A stretch of 23,482 nt of DNA from a virus. Positions 22,439 to 23,482 of this stretch are shown here, in pieces. The first letter of the stretch is position 1. Every line of letters starts with the position of its first letter. Where the stretch lies: IMG/VR virus record IMGVR_UViG_3300010160_001969, positions 1-23,482 of that record. One strand, 5' to 3'. The notes below the pieces were generated by a model. It had not been told where the DNA came from, ran no database searches, and saw nothing but the letters and a program-made list of their open reading frames with translations. Position numbers and translations under genes: made by a program.

Positions 22439-22978
22439 TTAAAACATTTTTTCTACATCATAGTAACTATACCTGAATGTAGCATCGGCACTAACTGTGT
22501 TACTTGGGTCATCTGTGGCACTCATAACAAAGGTAGAAATAGAAACTGGAAACAAATCATGAAAATTGAAACGATAGTATGGTGTATTTGATGATGATAG
22601 TATTATAACTGATGCATCTGAATACTGTGGTTTTCTAACTGCACCCTTAGTTGTGAATTTGTTTAATGTGCCAAGTTTTTGATATTCTTCAAACTCTTTT
22701 GGGAAAGTCAATGCACGAATCCAATCGTGAATTTCTATCCAAGCTTTCAATTCTTCATCTATAAGAAAAGTAAGATTCAATAGATCATATGTGGCCTTTT
22801 CACCTGGTACATATAAGTCAATGAACGGATTTGGTTGTTGTGCTTCTGACATTGAAATTCCAGGTACACTTAATGATTGACAAAAATATTGTATGTTTGG
22901 CAATCTTGCAAATGTTAATATAAACTTATTCGGTTGAAGAAAGTTTGGATTGGTTGGGTTTCTTGTGATGGCTGTCAT
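22439..22978 (-). CDS. Tail-tube-like (gp19-type) virion protein
   Basis: A 179-residue protein. The start FLQPNKFILTFARLPNIQYF, then SLSVPGISMSEA, LNLTFLIDEELKAWIEIHDW and a C-terminal FSYYDV-type strand region, follow the plan of T4-like tail-tube proteins (gp19): a beta barrel with a central helix. T4 gp19 is similar in length (163 aa). It lies directly downstream of gp23, where aquatic T4-like phages often have a small tail gene such as gp3 or a gp19 paralogue. A late promoter and an AGGAG ribosome site precede it. gp19 versus a paralogous tube protein cannot be decided from this window. Confidence 0.6.
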   Translation of the reverse strand: MTAITRNPTNPNFLQPNKFILTFARLPNIQYFCQSLSVPGISMSEAQQPNPFIDLYVPGEKATYDLLNLTFLIDEELKAWIEIHDWIRALTFPKEFEEYQKLGTLNKFTTKGAVRKPQYSDASVIILSSSNTPYYRFNFHDLFPVSISTFVMSATDDPSNTVSADATFRYSYYDVEKMF

Positions 22979-22995
22979 TCAAATCTCCTGTCTTA

Positions 22996-23003
22996 TATTT
23001 AGA
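22996..23003 (-). promoter_or_regulatory. T4-type late promoter
   Basis: On the minus strand TCTAAATA (23003-22996) matches the T4 late -10 element TATAAATA at 7 of 8 positions. It lies 17 bases before the tail gene ATG, within the short gap after the gp23 terminator, as expected for gp55-directed late transcription. No -35 is required for this class. Confidence 0.65.
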
Positions 23004-23006
23004 CAC

Positions 23007-23031
23007 AAAAAAAGGGGACATTTCTGTCCCC
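23007..23031 (-). terminator. Rho-independent terminator after gp23
   Basis: On the minus strand GGGGACA (23031-23025), a GAAA tetraloop, TGTCCCC (23020-23014), then seven T (23013-23007). The tetraloop and T-run make this a strong intrinsic terminator ending the capsid transcript. Confidence 0.95.
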
Positions 23032-23061
23032 TTTTAAAGTACCCTCTTAGCGGGGTTTCAA

Positions 23062-23482
23062 TTACATCAAGTTACTGATGCGGAATCCACGGTAGTAATT
23101 GTTAGTTTGTGCGTTTAATGCGCCCAAACCTTGGTTAGTACCTTCTGCAAATGGGTTTGCAACGAGACCGTAACGAGTCTTGAATCCAATTTTTGGTTGG
23201 AAAGTACCCGTATCAACTGCACGAACCATTTGTAAAGGAACGTAAGGGCAGTAGAATAGACCAGCGTCATATGCGTTAGTACCTTTGTAACCAACAACTG
23301 CAAATTCGCTGTTGAAGTTAGCAGGGAAGTATGGGTCAATATAGACCTTGATACGACCGAAGATAGTACCAGCAAATGTATTGCCTGTATCGTCAACTGT
23401 CAAACTAACTTGACTCTGTAGAGCAGAGTTATAGTCAAGGATACCAGCCATTGCAAGAGCGGATGCAACATCAGATGAACAA
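23062..23482 (-). CDS. 23: Major capsid protein gp23, C-terminal part
   Basis: The last 140 codons of the major capsid protein; the gene runs off the right end of the window and is open there. The visible end matches T4 gp23 well: GRIKVYIDPYFP, VGYKGTNAYDAGLFYCPYVP, then FQPKIGFKTRYGLVANPFAE and a final YYRGFRISNLM. gp23 forms the hexamers of the head and is cleaved by the gp21 protease in T4. A terminator follows the stop. The start and the cleavage site lie outside the window. Confidence 0.96.
   Translation of the reverse strand, partial: CSSDVASALAMAGILDYNSALQSQVSLTVDDTGNTFAGTIFGRIKVYIDPYFPANFNSEFAVVGYKGTNAYDAGLFYCPYVPLQMVRAVDTGTFQPKIGFKTRYGLVANPFAEGTNQGLGALNAQTNNYYRGFRISNLM

Noticed and set aside
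1-23482. CRISPR array, insertion sequence, integrase or attachment sites
   Set aside because: No regularly spaced identical repeats, transposase or recombinase motifs were seen; gene order is that of a lytic T4-like phage core.

Overview
The window is part of a T4-like contractile-tailed (myovirus) phage genome. The evidence is a run of recognisable T4 core genes in the order seen in T4-like aquatic phages such as cyanophages and pelagiphages. Reading along the minus strand (right to left) these are the gp23 major capsid protein C-terminus, a gp19-like tail-tube protein, UvsY, UvsW, (accessory block), sigma factor gp55, gp47, gp46, (accessory genes) and the gp45 sliding clamp N-terminus. Every gene I accept is on the minus strand. 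The DNA is AT-rich. Genes are packed with 1-20 base overlaps (many ATGA junctions), and gaps are short and regulatory. The host cannot be named from the sequence, but nearly perfect sigma-70 promoters and AGGAGG-type ribosome binding sites indicate a proteobacterium-like host.

Right end (about 20490-23482): the structural end of gp23 is followed by a strong terminator. A gp19-like tail-tube protein comes next behind a T4-type late promoter. UvsY, with its own sigma-70-type promoter, and the UvsW helicase follow.

Middle (about 10776-20497): a 9-10 kb accessory island sits between UvsW and gp55. It is dominated by carbohydrate and small-molecule genes: cupin, HAD phosphatase, B12-type radical SAM enzyme, DJ-1/PfpI protein, E1 alpha and E1 beta subunits of a thiamine-diphosphate 2-oxoacid decarboxylase, a probable Fe(II)/2-oxoglutarate oxygenase, HddA-like GHMP sugar kinase, a ColD-like PLP sugar 3-dehydratase (catalytic Lys replaced by His), and an SDR sugar epimerase/reductase. 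Together they suggest synthesis of an unusual deoxy, possibly two-carbon-branched, sugar. That pathway is inferred, not shown.

Left-centre (about 5220-10706): gp55, gp47 and gp46 are followed by a peptide deformylase and a DUF4338/DruA-like protein. A 200-base gap then holds a consensus promoter firing into a compact tRNA-like folded RNA, and a second consensus promoter for the next gene.

Left end (1-5219): a CobT-like von Willebrand protein with a zinc-peptidase-like HEVGH motif and a CobS/MoxR-like AAA+ ATPase form a probable chaperone pair. Then come a small winged-helix-like protein in its own promoter-terminator cassette, a GT-A glycosyltransferase, a DUF3310 protein and the start of gp45. 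The recurring control element is a TTGACA, 16-17 bp, TATAAT promoter, often with TGn before the -10. It lies ahead of most transcription blocks: gp55, gp47, UvsY, the RNA, the vWA gene, the ATPase and the small winged-helix gene.
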